In this document: one piece after another, positions 1 to 11,500 of the stretch | Layout of the letters: the number at the start of each line of letters is the position of its first letter | Position numbering within the stretch: the stretch's first letter is position 1 | Origin: Chondrosia reniformis | Lineage: Eukaryota > Porifera > Demospongiae > Chondrillida > Chondrillidae | NCBI GenBank assembly: GCA_947172415.1 | Contig: OX359191.1 | Coordinates: forward strand, 4,402,001-4,466,000 | Length of the DNA stretch: 64,000 nt | Reading direction: 5' to 3' | Program-made: the position numbers and the translations under genes | The notes under the pieces: model-generated | What the model was told of the DNA's origin: nothing | Seen by the model: only the letters and a program-made list of their open reading frames with translations | The model's database searches: none

Positions 1-111
1 GCTAACAATGCAGTGACACAGTCTAATAATCAAGAGGGTGTATAGAGGTGGATAAGTGGGGTGTACACCCCTGGCAACGGGCCTTCATCTCGGTTCATCT
101 TATGCCGTTCT
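1..111 (-). repeat. Left inverted terminal repeat of the PLE
   Basis: Bases 1-111 are the reverse complement of 1891-2001 with a single visible mismatch (gtgtacacccc against gtgtacaaccc). The copy includes the antisense of the last codons of the RT frame, so the 5' end of the element is an inverted duplicate of its own 3' coding end. Such snap-back arrangements are typical of PLE insertions. Confidence 0.9.
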
Positions 112-1972
112 GAACTTTGCCCCGGCCCCCAGAAGAATCCCGGTCCGGGACATCGTAGCAGCGGTGGAAGGAGGTCTCAGCAGGATAGGATCTGCAGAAG
201 CACAGCTGGCCAGGACAAGAATAACGGGGTGCTTGGCCAAGGCGAGACCTCCCCCTACCAATCTTTCCCCAGCAGAACAGAAAGCCATCAGAAGCCTAAA
301 GCAAGCGGAAGACATCATCATCACCCCAGCAGACAAAGGGAACGCCACCGTGGTGATGGACCGCACAACATATGATGGGAAGATCAGGACCCTCTTGGCT
401 GACGCAGACACGTACAAGGCCCTGCCCAGAGACCCTACACCAGCACTGGAAAGGAAAATGAATGCCCTACTCCTTTCCCTGACACGGGAGGGGGCAATCC
501 CAACCACCTTGTACAACCGACTGCGCAGCTCAGCGGGAAAGGTCCCTCTTTTGTATGGACTGCCGAAGATATATAAGCCGGAGACCCCCCTTCGGCCAAT
601 TGTATCCTTCTTAAACTCCCCAACATATGGGCTATCCAAACACCTGGTGTCCATCCTTTCACCGCTGGTTGGCAAGTCCACCTCGCACGTGAAGAACTCA
701 GCGGAATTTGCCTCCTTTATTGCAAGTCAGACCCTCAGCAGTGGGATGATCCTGGTGTCATTTGATGTAGTGTCTCTCTTTACGAGAGTTCCTGCTGACC
801 TTGCAATAAGTGTGGCTGGTGAGAGACTCAAGGCGGACAGCTCACTATCTGAACGAACAGCACTCTCAGCGGATCAGGTAGTGAAGCTCCTTCAATTCTG
901 CCTGGATGCGACCTACCTTGCATACAGAGGAGAGTTCTTCAAGCAGACGTTCGGCACAGCCATGGGCTCCCCAGTGTCGGTGACAGTGGCCAACCTGGTC
1001 ATGGAGAGTGTAGAAGAGAGAGCACTGTCCACGTACCAGTCCCCAGTCCCTTTCTGGAAGAGGTACGTGGACGACACAGTAACTGCCCTGCCCCAAGACC
1101 AGGTCAAAGCCTTCCACTCACATCTGAACACCATCGAAGCATCCATCCAGTTTACAGTTGAAGAAGAGACAGACAACACCCTACCATTTCTGGACACAAA
1201 GATCACCCACCACATAGACGGCTCCCTGACAACTACTGTATTTCGTAAGAGCACACACACGGATAGGTACCTAGACTTCCATTCGCACCACCCCTTGGCC
1301 CACAAAGTGTCGGTGGCACGCACTCTACTCCGTCGAGCGGAGAAGATCTGTACTGATGTACCAGACAGAGAGAAGGAGAAGAAGCACGTTGCACAGCCCC
1401 TCCACAACAATGGCTATTCTGGAAGCCTAGTTGCTAGGGACTGGCACCCCTCAACTTCCCCACCTTGCAACCCTGACGAGGATGTGCCGAAGGCCACCGT
1501 AACCCTCCCCTACATCCGCCATCTATCGGAATGCATCCGGAGGATTCTCAGCCCACTGGGAATTCGAACATGCTTCCGACCACACTGCACACTACGACAG
1601 TCACTGGTCAGAGTGAAGGACCCAACCCCGGCACCGCAAAGAACTGGTGCAGTCTACAGGATTCCCTGTGGAAACTGCCCCAAAGTCTACATCGGTCAGA
1701 CCAGCAGGACGTTGAAGCACCGCCTCACAGAGCACAAGAGGGCCCTGAGGTCAGGCGAGGCAGCCCAGTCAGCGGTGGCAGAGCATGCCATGGAGGAGGA
1801 CCACATCATCAAGTGGGAGGATTCAGAAGTGGTGGACCACAACCATCGGTACCGCCAGAGATGCACCCTTGAAGCCTGGCACATCCGAACAGAACGGCAT
1901 AAGATGAACCGAGATGAAGGCCCGTTGCCAGGGGTGTACAACCCACTTATCCACCTCTATACACCCTCTTGA
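56..1972 (+). CDS. Penelope-like reverse transcriptase with C-terminal GIY-YIG endonuclease (5'-truncated)
   Basis: The protein would copy element RNA into DNA (RT) and nick the target (GIY-YIG). Seen in the 638-residue frame: RT motif A FDVVSLF (F236, D237), motif B GTAMGSP (300-306), motif C RYVDDT with catalytic D339 and D340, then LPFLDTKI. The C-terminal endonuclease shows AVY (532-534), a CGNC pair (C538, C541), VYIG (544-547), R556 and a candidate catalytic E606 in LEAWHI. The order RT then GIY-YIG matches EN+ PLEs. The frame opens directly after a TAA at 53-55 with GTG, not ATG, and its first codons lie in the inverted repeat. The true N terminus is therefore probably missing and translation from this copy is doubtful. 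No internal stop or frameshift is visible. Length is shorter than typical full PLE proteins (about 800 residues). Confidence 0.93.
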   Translation: MGCTPLATGLHLGSSYAVLNFAPAPRRIPVRDIVAAVEGGLSRIGSAEAQLARTRITGCLAKARPPPTNLSPAEQKAIRSLKQAEDIIITPADKGNATVVMDRTTYDGKIRTLLADADTYKALPRDPTPALERKMNALLLSLTREGAIPTTLYNRLRSSAGKVPLLYGLPKIYKPETPLRPIVSFLNSPTYGLSKHLVSILSPLVGKSTSHVKNSAEFASFIASQTLSSGMILVSFDVVSLFTRVPADLAISVAGERLKADSSLSERTALSADQVVKLLQFCLDATYLAYRGEFFKQTFGTAMGSPVSVTVANLVMESVEERALSTYQSPVPFWKRYVDDTVTALPQDQVKAFHSHLNTIEASIQFTVEEETDNTLPFLDTKITHHIDGSLTTTVFRKSTHTDRYLDFHSHHPLAHKVSVARTLLRRAEKICTDVPDREKEKKHVAQPLHNNGYSGSLVARDWHPSTSPPCNPDEDVPKATVTLPYIRHLSECIRRILSPLGIRTCFRPHCTLRQSLVRVKDPTPAPQRTGAVYRIPCGNCPKVYIGQTSRTLKHRLTEHKRALRSGEAAQSAVAEHAMEEDHIIKWEDSEVVDHNHRYRQRCTLEAWHIRTERHKMNRDEGPLPGVYNPLIHLYTPS

Positions 1973-2001
1973 TTATTAGACTGTGTCACTGCATTGTTAG
2001 C
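1891..2001 (+). repeat. Right copy of the PLE inverted repeat
   Basis: This pairs with 1-111. It covers the last 27 codons or so of the RT/GIY-YIG frame, its TGA stop at 1970-1972, and 29 bases downstream. Transcribed across the element, the two copies could form a long stem. Confidence 0.9.
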
Positions 2002-2172
2002 ATATTTCAGTTACTTTATATTCCATTATACCAGTATATCACATCACAGTTAACAATAGGACTTATACCTCATGCATGCAAGCTGTCATCCCCTAGCAAC
2101 ACATTTATTCACACCTTATTCCCGCTTTTTTTCATGTATATAAAGTCTGCCATCTCAGTTTTGTAAGTGTTA

Positions 2173-2216
2173 ATTCCACTGATGAAGGTCCTGGATTGGA
2201 CCGAAACGTTTGGAAT
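2173..2216 (+). ncRNA. Hammerhead-like self-cleaving ribozyme motif in PLE 3' tail
   Basis: Stem I is ATTCCA (2173-2178) with TGGAAT (2211-2216), six perfect pairs. The core CTGATGA is 2179-2185. Stem II is GGTCC (2187-2191) with GGACC (2198-2202) and a six-base loop. GAAA is 2203-2206. ACGT (2206-2209) is the short palindromic stem III, and U2210 is the cleavage base, so the predicted cut is between 2210 and 2211. One deviation is an extra A (2186) between the core and stem II. A very short palindromic stem III implies action as a dimer, as proposed for PLE hammerheads. Activity is untested. Confidence 0.72.
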
Positions 2217-2261
2217 CTATTCTAAGTTGATTTTGGCTAGTGTGGTTTCCCTCGATCGTAC

Positions 2262-3589
2262 CGATATACTAGTACATATGATTAGTGCATACAACTAGTA
2301 CATACAACTAGTAACTACAACTAGTACATACAGATAGTTACTAGTACTTACAACAACTGCATAAAACTAGTACATACAACTAGTACATACAAATAGTACA
2401 TACAACTAGTACATAAAACTAGAAAACAAAACTAGTATATAAAACTAGTACATACAACTAGTTACTAGTACGTACAACTAGTAAATACAACAATTAGAAA
2501 CAGCTAGTACATACAACTAGTTTATATAACTACATACAACTACAACAAAAAACTAATAAATACAGATATTGTACTACTACATACAACTAGTACATACAAC
2601 TAGTACATATAACCAGTGAATACACTTATAATTAATTCATATAACTAGTACATACAACTAGACTAGAAACTAGTACATACCACTAGTACCTACAACTAGT
2701 ACACACAACTAGTTCATATAACTAGTACATTCATCTAGTACATACAATTAGTACCTTTAACTAGAACATTTAACTAGTTCATGCAATTAGTGCATGTAAC
2801 CAGTACATACATATCTAACTAGTACATATAAACAGTACATGAAACTAGAACATACTACTAGTACATACAACTAGTACATATAACTAGTAACTACAACTAG
2901 TAACTACAACTAGTACATACAACAATTACACACAACTAGCACATACAAATAGTTCATATAACTACATACAACTAGTACATACAACTAGTACATACAAACA
3001 TTACCCACAATTAGTAAAAACAACTAGTACACATAACTAGTACATACAGCTAATGTATAAAACTAATATCTAGTACATAAAACAGGTAGATACAACTATT
3101 ACAAACAACTATTACATTCATGTAGTCACTAGTACACACAATTAGAATATACAACTAGTACATACAACTAGTAACTACAACTACTACATAGAACTAGTAT
3201 AAACAACTAGTATCTAGTACATACAACTACTACATACAACTAGTACATACATCTAGTTATTAATACAAACAATGAGTACATACACCTAGTGCATAAAACT
3301 AGTAACTACAACTAGTAAATATAACTAGTACATTTAACAATAACACACATCTAGTGCATGCGAGTAGTACATATTACTACGTACAACTAGTATATACAAC
3401 TAGTACCTACAACAAGTACATTTAACAAGTACATACAATAAGAACTTACAAGAAGTACATACAACTGGTACATACAACAAGTACATACAACTGGTACATA
3501 CAACAAGTTCATATAACTAGTACATTCATCTAGTACATACAATTAGTACATTTAACTAGTACATTTAACTAGTTCATGCAATTAGTACA
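2262..3589 (+). repeat. 13-bp satellite block, CTAGTACATACAA orientation
   Basis: This is a degenerate tandem array of a 13-base unit with many one- or two-base changes. The stretch around 2460-3470 is nearly identical, variants included, to 11560-12540. The array therefore grows by copying kilobase blocks as well as single units. No gene is seen. Confidence 0.95.
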
Positions 3590-4831
3590 CGCTGGTGGAA
3601 CATGTCCATACTTCCGGAAATTTTCGATAAAAGTCGCTAACTAACACTCTTTTTAATTTATTCTATTTTACTTTAGAAACATCGTATCACTAAACAAATT
3701 ATATAGAATTGAAGCGCTATTCTTTCTTAATAGTTTGGCTACAAGAGCGTCACGATCGCTGGCTTAAAGGAGAACGTAAGCGGCCGTAAGTGATAGGTGC
3801 CAAATCGTCAAAAATGTTTTATTAGACAGTGGAAAATACGAATATAGAATAAATGGTGACATCAACCTATGAAGGATAATGATATCTAACGATGGTATGT
3901 ATACTCCTTTAAAATTCCCTTTAGTTTTTAAATTTTAATCGAAAACGTATTTTCGAACCTTTATCAGGCGCCTCTAGTACTTAATATCTCAGTTAAACAA
4001 GGGAATATTCCAGGAGTATACATACAACTTTTAGGCTGTTACTTACTGAAGAGATTGATGTCAAAAAATGGTTAGATATACAATTCTCCACTGTCTAATA
4101 ATCGGTTCGTTTTCCATTTGTCTCTTCTCCTTCGAGTAATGGTATTGTCACGTGATTGTGAGCCAAAATTTTTAGTATAGCTGAGCCATCATACAATGAC
4201 GTCTTATGACGTTTAATATGCACCCAAATATTTGGTACAAACATTAGACTTCCGAAGTTGATATGTCAAGTAAGGCTTCTCGGTAGCGATACAGTTTCTT
4301 TGATCGGAGTTTATTGTTGTTGTAAGAGGTAAGTGGAAACAGTAAGCATATTGCATGTCTACTAATATCTATGTAATTATCAATGGCGAAAATGTATGAG
4401 CAATTAACGAAGTATAATCAAAAGAAAATAGAACGTTTCGGTCACGTAAGCCTTAATTCCTCAGCTATTATAATACGTTAATAATAGCTGAGGAATTAAG
4501 GCTTACGTGACAGAAACGTTCTATTCTTTTTTGAATATTAGCGTAGTATAATCAAAAGAAAAATAGAACGTTTCGGTCACGTAGGCCTTTATTGGCCTTC
4601 CTCCATCGTTGGCCTTCCTCCACTATACTATATAAATTGCTCATAAGTTTTCACAATTGATAATTTAACATCGTAACGACTAGTGATGACTCGTGACGTT
4701 TCAGTGGCTGGTGCTCCGCTTCACGCGCAGGTCACATGCTAGAGACACTTCCGCCTGGAATGTGACACTTCTGAAAGCGCTAATAAGACGATTTACAAAA
4801 ATCGGAATTTTGTGGACATGTTACACATGCG
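3590..4831 (+). mobile_element. Non-autonomous DNA transposon, CGC...GCG ends, copy 1
   Basis: The 1242-bp insert has imperfect terminal inverted repeats. The left end reads CGCTGGTGGAACATGTCC. The right end, reverse-complemented, reads CGCATGTGTAACATGTCC. A second copy lies inverted at 7267-8555 and a longer relative at 20800-24041. The uninterrupted satellite paralogues near 2795 and 11890 (reading attagtgcatgtaacc) show the site before insertion. No convincing target-site duplication is seen. It has no long frame. A splice-donor-like GAGGTAAGT near 4330 is shared with the longer relative. The superfamily was not identified. Confidence 0.75.
4417..4535. repeat. Near-perfect palindrome inside DNA transposon copy 1
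   Basis: Two arms of about 54 bases (4417-4470 and 4482-4535) face each other across an 11-base spacer and would form a long hairpin. The same structure occurs in the inverted copy at about 7597-7718, so it was present before the two copies separated. Confidence 0.8.
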
Positions 4832-5384
4832 CATGTAACCAGTACATACATATCTAACTAGTCCATATAAACAGTACATAAAACTAGAACACACTACTAG
4901 TACATACAACTAGTACATATAACTAGTAACTACAACTAGTAACTACAAACATTACCCACAATTAGTAAATACAACTAGTACACATAACTAGTACATACAG
5001 CTAATATATAAAACTAGTATCTAGTATATAAAACTGGTAGATACAACTATTACAAACAACTAGTACATACATCTAGTTACTAATACAAACAATTAGAATA
5101 TACCCCTAGTGCATAAAACTAGTAACTCCAACTAGTAAATATAACTAGTCCATTCAACAATAACACACATCTAGTGCATGCGAGTAGTACATATCACTAC
5201 ATACAACTAGTATATACAACTAGTACCTACAACTAGTACATATAACCAGTACGTATATCTAATACATACAACCAGTACATATAACTAGTAGTTACAACTA
5301 GTACAAATAACCAATACCTGCACATATAACTAGTACATATAAATAGTACATAAAACTAGAACATACCACTAATGCATACAACTA
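4832..5384 (+). repeat. 13-bp satellite block
   Basis: It has the same unit and orientation as 2262-3589. The end (about 5240-5384) is paralogous to 9060-9200, including shared variants such as cataccactaat. No gene is seen. Confidence 0.93.
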
Positions 5385-6639
5385 CACAGGCGCCATATGA
5401 CTGTTCTGCGTGTTTTTACGTTTTTTTATAAACACTTTTAAGAGCAAGTTTCTTTCTTACAGAAACGATTTGCTACCTTAAACTGGTATACATCGAAGCG
5501 CTTATTTATATATCAGCGAAATCTAAAATTTGAGCGAGATTGAACAACCAATGTCGAAGATATAACGTGTTAAAAAGGGCCGATTTTAAAACTCTCAGAC
5601 ACTATGCGCTTAGTCTAGGAAAAAGCTAGAACTACGTTCTATACTTCATTGAAAAGGTTAGAGTGTATGCTAACAAAATTAAGAAGTCCGTTTCGATTCG
5701 CCCATCCGTTGAGAAGAAAACTGTGAAAATACACTTTTAATAGATTAGTAAATGCTATTTAATCTTTCATATCTTGGGAAATAAAGCTCAGATGCCAACG
5801 GACTTCTTAATTTTTACTAAATGACACTCACTGAATCCATTGAAGCTGACTACATGACTATGAGGATCTTCTAACTTAAGCGCATAGGCATTTTTCCTTC
5901 ACTTCTGCAATAGACGCCATTTCTCAACATTTAAATCATATTCATTAGTATATTCATGGGATGATTTACACATTTGAAACGCAAACGGTGAAATTTTATA
6001 GCCGGATGTTAATATTGCGCAAATCCTAAGTTGTGTAACTGGGATATTATATACAGGTATACTAAACGTTGACACAAGTGATTGAGGATCGCCGTAAGGT
6101 GTTGTTCACACTAAGGATCGCCAATTTTCGAATTTTCGTCTACAACAGAGAAGATTATGCCCCCCAAAAAAGGCAAGAGGGATATCAGTCGATAGTCAGA
6201 TTGCTCTGAAGTTCAACTGCGGCTTTGCAAGAGTTGCTGCATACGAATTATTCGTTAACAAAAGGTACGTAAAAAGTAAGTGTTCGACGATAGCTAGAGA
6301 AGTGAATCATTTTATAGCTTTACATTAATTGTATAGTACAATACGTACGAAGTGAGACGATTAAATAAAACATTAATAGGATACGAAGTGAGACGATTAT
6401 AAGACAATGATACGAAGCGAGATGATTATATACGATATGTAAATCAATTAAGCCAAAGGATGCTATAACCAATTTAACAATGGACGATTTTAAATTCCTT
6501 CCGGTGTGTAACCGATAACACTAAATGACGCATTCACTCTTAACGATTGAAAACGAAAATTCTTTATTAATTAGCGCTTGTTACGTGTTGATCGCTATAA
6601 GGCAGCCTATCCCTAAGGAACAGTCATAAGGTACCAGTG
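5385..6639. mobile_element. TA-flanked DNA transposon (non-autonomous) with 22-bp terminal inverted repeats
   Basis: The ends CACAGGCGCC-ATATGACTG and, reverse-complemented, CACTGGTACC-TTATGACTG match at about 18 of 22 positions. TA dinucleotides flank it (5383-5384 and 6640-6641). Removing the element and one TA leaves catacaactagtacattc, which is what the satellite paralogue at about 9196-9215 reads, so the insertion ends are well fixed. The interior is AT-rich, has no long frame, and carries a short repeat (tacgaagtgagacgatta-like, about 6345-6435, three copies). A TA duplication suggests a Tc1/mariner-type transposase in trans, but the family was not recognised. Confidence 0.8.
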
Positions 6640-7266
6640 TAGTACATTCAACTAGCACATCTAACAAGAACATAAAATTAGTACATACAATTAGTACCTA
6701 CAACTAGTACATACAATGAGTACATACAATTAGTACATACAACTAGTCACTAGTCCGTTTAACTATTATATACAACTAGAACATAAAACTAGTAACTACA
6801 ACTAGTAAATATAACTGGTACATACAATAATTACACAAACTACTACATACAACTAGTACATATAACTACATACAACTAGTACATACCACTACTACACACA
6901 ACTAGTACATGCAACTAGAACATACAACTAGTACATACACTAGTACATATGACTCCTACATACAACTAGTAAATACAACTAGGACATTCAACTAGTATAT
7001 ACAATTAGTATATACAATTAGACCATGCAACTACTACCTACAATTGCCTAGATACAACTAGAACTTCTAACTATTGAATATAACTAGTCACAGTATATAC
7101 AACTAGAACAAACAACTAGTAACAAGTTCTTATAACTAGTACATGCAACAAGTAACTACAACTTGTAAATATAACTAGTACATAAAACAATTACTCACAA
7201 TTAGTAAATAAAAGTAGTACATATAACTATATACAACTAGTACATACAACTAGGACATACAACTAG
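6640..7266 (+). repeat. 13-bp satellite block
   Basis: This continues the array after the TA-flanked element. The stretch near 6755-6900 is paralogous to 8806-8960, shown by the shared variant ctagtccgtttaacta. Confidence 0.93.
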
Positions 7267-8555
7267 CGCATGTGTAACATGTCTACGAATTTCCGATTTT
7301 TGTAAATCGTCTATTAGCGCATTCAGAGGTGTCACATTCCAGGCGGAAGTGTCTCTAGCATGTGACCTGCGCGTGAAGCAGAGCACCAGCCACTGAAACG
7401 TCACGAGTCATCACTAGTCGTTATCGATGTTAAATTATCAATTATGAAAACCTATGAGCAATTGCGGAGGAAGGCCAACGACAGAGGAAGGCCAATAAAG
7501 GCCTACGTGACCGAAACGTTCTATTTTTCTTTTGATTATACTACGTTAATAATCAAAAGAAGAATAGAACGTTTTTCTTTTGATTATACTACGTTAATAA
7601 TCAAAAAAGAATAGAACGTTTCGGTCACGTAAGCCTTAATTCCTCAGCTATTATTAACGTATTATAATAGCTGAGGAATTAAGGCTTACATGACCGAAAC
7701 GTTCTATATCTTTTGATTATACTTCGTTAATTGCTCATACATTTTCGCCATTGATAATTACGTAGATATTGGTAGACATGCAATATGTTTACTGTTTCCA
7801 CTTACCTCTTACAATAACAAAAAACTTCGATCATGGAAACTGTATCGCTACCGAGAAGCCTTACTTGACATATCAACTTCGGAAGTCTAATGCTTGTATA
7901 ACGTGTTACCAAATATTTGGGTGCATATGCAACGTCATAAGACGTCATTGTATGATGGCTAAGCTATATCACTAATTTCGGCTGATAATCACGTGACAAT
8001 ACCATTACTCGAAGGAGAAGAGACAAATGGAAAACGAACCGATTATTAGACAGTGGAGAATTGTATATCTAACCATTTTTTGACATCAATCTCTTCAGTA
8101 AGTAACATCCTAAAAGTTGTATGTATACTCCTGGAATATTCCCTTGTTTAACTGAGATATGAAGTACTAGAGGCGCCTGATAAAGGTTCGAAAATACGTT
8201 TTCGATTATAATTCAAAAAGTAAAGGGAATTTAAAAGGAGTATACATACCATCGTTAGATATCATTATCCTTCATAGATTGGTGTCACCATTTATTCTAT
8301 ATTCGTATTTTCCACTGTCTAATAAAACATTTTTGGCGATTTGGCACCTATCACTTACGGCCGCTAACCTTCTCCTTTAAGCCTGCAATCGTGACGCTCT
8401 TGTAGCCAAATTATTAAGAAAGAATAGCGCTTCAAATCTATATAATTTGTTTAGTGATACGATGTTTCTAAAATAAAATAGAGTAGATTAAAAAAGAGTG
8501 TTAGTTAACGACTTTTTTTGAAAATTTCCGGAAGTACGGACATGTTCCACTAGCG
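7267..8555 (-). mobile_element. Non-autonomous DNA transposon, CGC...GCG ends, copy 2 (inverted)
   Basis: This is the reverse complement of 3590-4831 over nearly its full length, with small indels. It is flanked by satellite on both sides. The left end begins CGCATGTGTAACATG and the right end finishes in CATGTTCCACTAGCG. Short frames inside it are not conserved with the plus-strand copy and are not genes. Confidence 0.8.
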
Positions 8556-11500
8556 AGTGTATACAACTAGTACATATAACTAGTATATACAACTAGTACA
8601 TACTACTAATACATACAACTAGTCCTTACAACTAGTACATACATATAATTACTAGTACATACAACTAGCACATACACTTGGTACACACAAGTAGTACCTA
8701 CAACTAGTATATACAACTAGTAACTACAACTAGTAAATATAACTAGTACATATAACTTGAACATATAACTAGTACATACAATTAGTACATACAACAAGTA
8801 CATTCAACTACCCACTAGTCCGTTTAACTATTATATATAATTAGAACATTAAACTAGTAACTACAACTAGTAAATATAACTGGCACATACAATAATTACA
8901 GAAACTACTACATACAACTAGTACATATAACTACATACAACTAGTACATACAACTACTACACACAACTAGTACATGCAACTAGTACATACAACTAGTACA
9001 TACAACTCCTACATACAACTAGTACAAACAACCAGTACTATAACTAGTACATAAAACTAGTACATATAACCAGTACGTATACCTAATACATACAACCAGT
9101 ACATGTGACTAGGATATACAACTAGTACAAATAACCAAAACCTACACATATAACTAGTACATATAAATAGTACATAAAAATAGAACATACCACTAATACA
9201 TACAACTAGTACATTCAACTAGCACATCTAACAAGAACATAAAATTAGTACATACAATTAGTACCTACAACTAGTACATACAATGAGTACATACAACTGG
9301 AACATACAACTAGCACAAAACTAGTACATACCATTAGTACATACAATTTGAACATGCAACTACTACTTGCAATTGAGGACATACAACTTGAACATACAAC
9401 TAGTAAGACTACTTACAACTAGTACATACAATTAGTACATTCAACTAGTACAACTAGTACATACAACCAGTTAATAAAACTAGTACTACAACCAGGACAT
9501 ATAACTAGAACATACAACTAGTACATATAACCAGTGCATACACATATAACTAGTGCCTATAACTAGTACATAAAACTAGACTAGAAACTACTACATACAA
9601 GTAGTACATACAACGAGTAAATACAACTACTACATACAACTAGTACATACAACCAGTACTTCAACTAGTACATAGAACTAGTACATATAACGAGTAGATA
9701 TTTCTAATATATACAGCCAGTACATATAACTAGTACATACAACTAGTACATATAACCAGTACCTAAGCAAATAACTAGTACATATATATAGTACATAAAA
9801 CTAGAACATACCACTAATACATACAACTAGAACATACAACTAGTACGTAGAACTAGTACACAAACCCAATACATTTAACTAGTACATATAACTAGTACAT
9901 ACATCTAGTACATACAATTAGTACATATAACTAGTACATACAACTAGTACAAATAACCAGTACATATACATATTACTAGTACATATAAACCGTACATAAA
10001 ACTAGAACATACTACTAGTACATACAACTAGTACAAACAGTTGGTACATAAAATTAGTACCTAAAACTGGAACATTTAACTAGCACATAATTAGTACTTA
10101 CAATTAGTACATACAATTAGAACATGCAACTACTACATACAATTGAGTACATACAACTAGAATTTCCAACTATTAAAGATAACTAGTCCTAGTATATACA
10201 ACTAGAACATACAACTAGTAACAAGTACTTATAACTAGTACATGCAACAAGTAACTACAACTTGTAAATATAACTAGCACATACAACAATTACACACAAC
10301 TGGGAAATAATAGTAGTACATTAAACCACATCCACCTAGTACATAAAACTAGTACTTACAACTAGTACTTACAACTAGAACATACAGAGAGTTACTAGTA
10401 AATACAACTAGTACATAAAACTAGTACATACAATTAGTACATACAACTGGTACATATAACTAGTACATGCAACTAGTTACTACAACTAGTAAATATTACT
10501 AGTTCAAACAACAATCACGCACAACTAGTACATACAACTAGTACATGCAACTAGTAAATACAGATTGTTACTAGTACATAACACTAGTACATATAACTAG
10601 TACGTATAATTAGTTACTAGTTCATACAACTAGTACTACAACTAGTAACTAGAACTAGTGCATAATACGTAGAACTAGTACATACAACTAGTGACTAGAA
10701 CTACTGCATACAACTTGTACGTATAACCAGTACATACACATATAATTAGTACATATAAACAGTACATACTACAAGTACATACAACTAGTACATACAAATA
10801 GTATATATAACAAATACATAAAACTAGTACATACAACTAGAACCTCCAACCAGTTACTATAACTGATCCTGGTACATACAACTAGAACATACAACTAGTA
10901 ACGAGTACTTATAACAAGTACATATCACTAGTAACTACAACTAGTAAATATAACTAGCACATACAACAATTACACACAACTAGTACATACAAGTAGTACA
11001 TGTAAATAGTACATTCAACTAGTACATACAACTAGTACTATAACTAGTATATAGAACTAGTACATATAACCAGTACATAAAACTTGCCCGTACAACTAGT
11101 ATATGCAATTAGTTACATACAACTAGTTCTAGTACCTACAACTAGAACATAGAACTAGTACATACAACTATTAACTACTACTAGTAAATATAACTCGTAC
11201 ATACAACAATTACACATAACTACTACATACAACTAGTACATATAACTACATACAACTAGAACATATAACCAGTACAAACAACTACCTACGAGTACATACA
11301 ACTAGTACATAAAACTGGTAGATACAACTAATACATAAAACTACTACATACAACCAGTACTACAGCTAGTATATAGATGTGGTATATATAGCCAGAACAA
11401 ATAACTAGTACATACAACTAGTACATTTGAATAGTGCATACAACTAGTACATACAACTAGTTCCTACAACTAATACATACAGATAGTTACTAGTACTTTC

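Larger units (their letters stand above)
1..2255 (+). mobile_element. Penelope-like retroelement (PLE) with GIY-YIG endonuclease, inverted ends and 3' ribozyme
   Basis: The element holds one long frame with reverse transcriptase and GIY-YIG motifs (56-1972), 111-bp inverted copies of its end (1-111 and 1891-2001), and a 250-bp 3' tail with a hammerhead-like fold. PLEs are known for RT plus GIY-YIG, for flanking repeats in direct or inverted order, and for hammerhead motifs, so three independent traits agree. The tail runs into the 13-bp satellite near 2255-2262. The left end may continue before base 1, so the start is not defined. The frame is undamaged, which suggests a young copy, but the 5' part looks truncated. 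Confidence 0.88.

Noticed and set aside
135..146. NPGP in an alternate frame of the PLE, as a possible 2A peptide
   Set aside because: The preceding residues are not D-V/I-E-x, and the frame is a shadow of the RT frame.
100..681. Minus-strand 193-codon frame opposite the PLE RT
   Set aside because: It lies entirely antisense to a frame with clear RT motifs and has no domain of its own.
4488..4518. CTGAGGA followed by GAAACG inside the palindromic DNA transposon, as a hammerhead
   Set aside because: The sequence between them does not form a proper stem II directly after the core, and no stem I is visible. The likeness may be chance.
7769..7975. 68-codon frame in DNA transposon copy 2
   Set aside because: The same sequence in copy 1 is not open, and it is antisense to the family's leader region.
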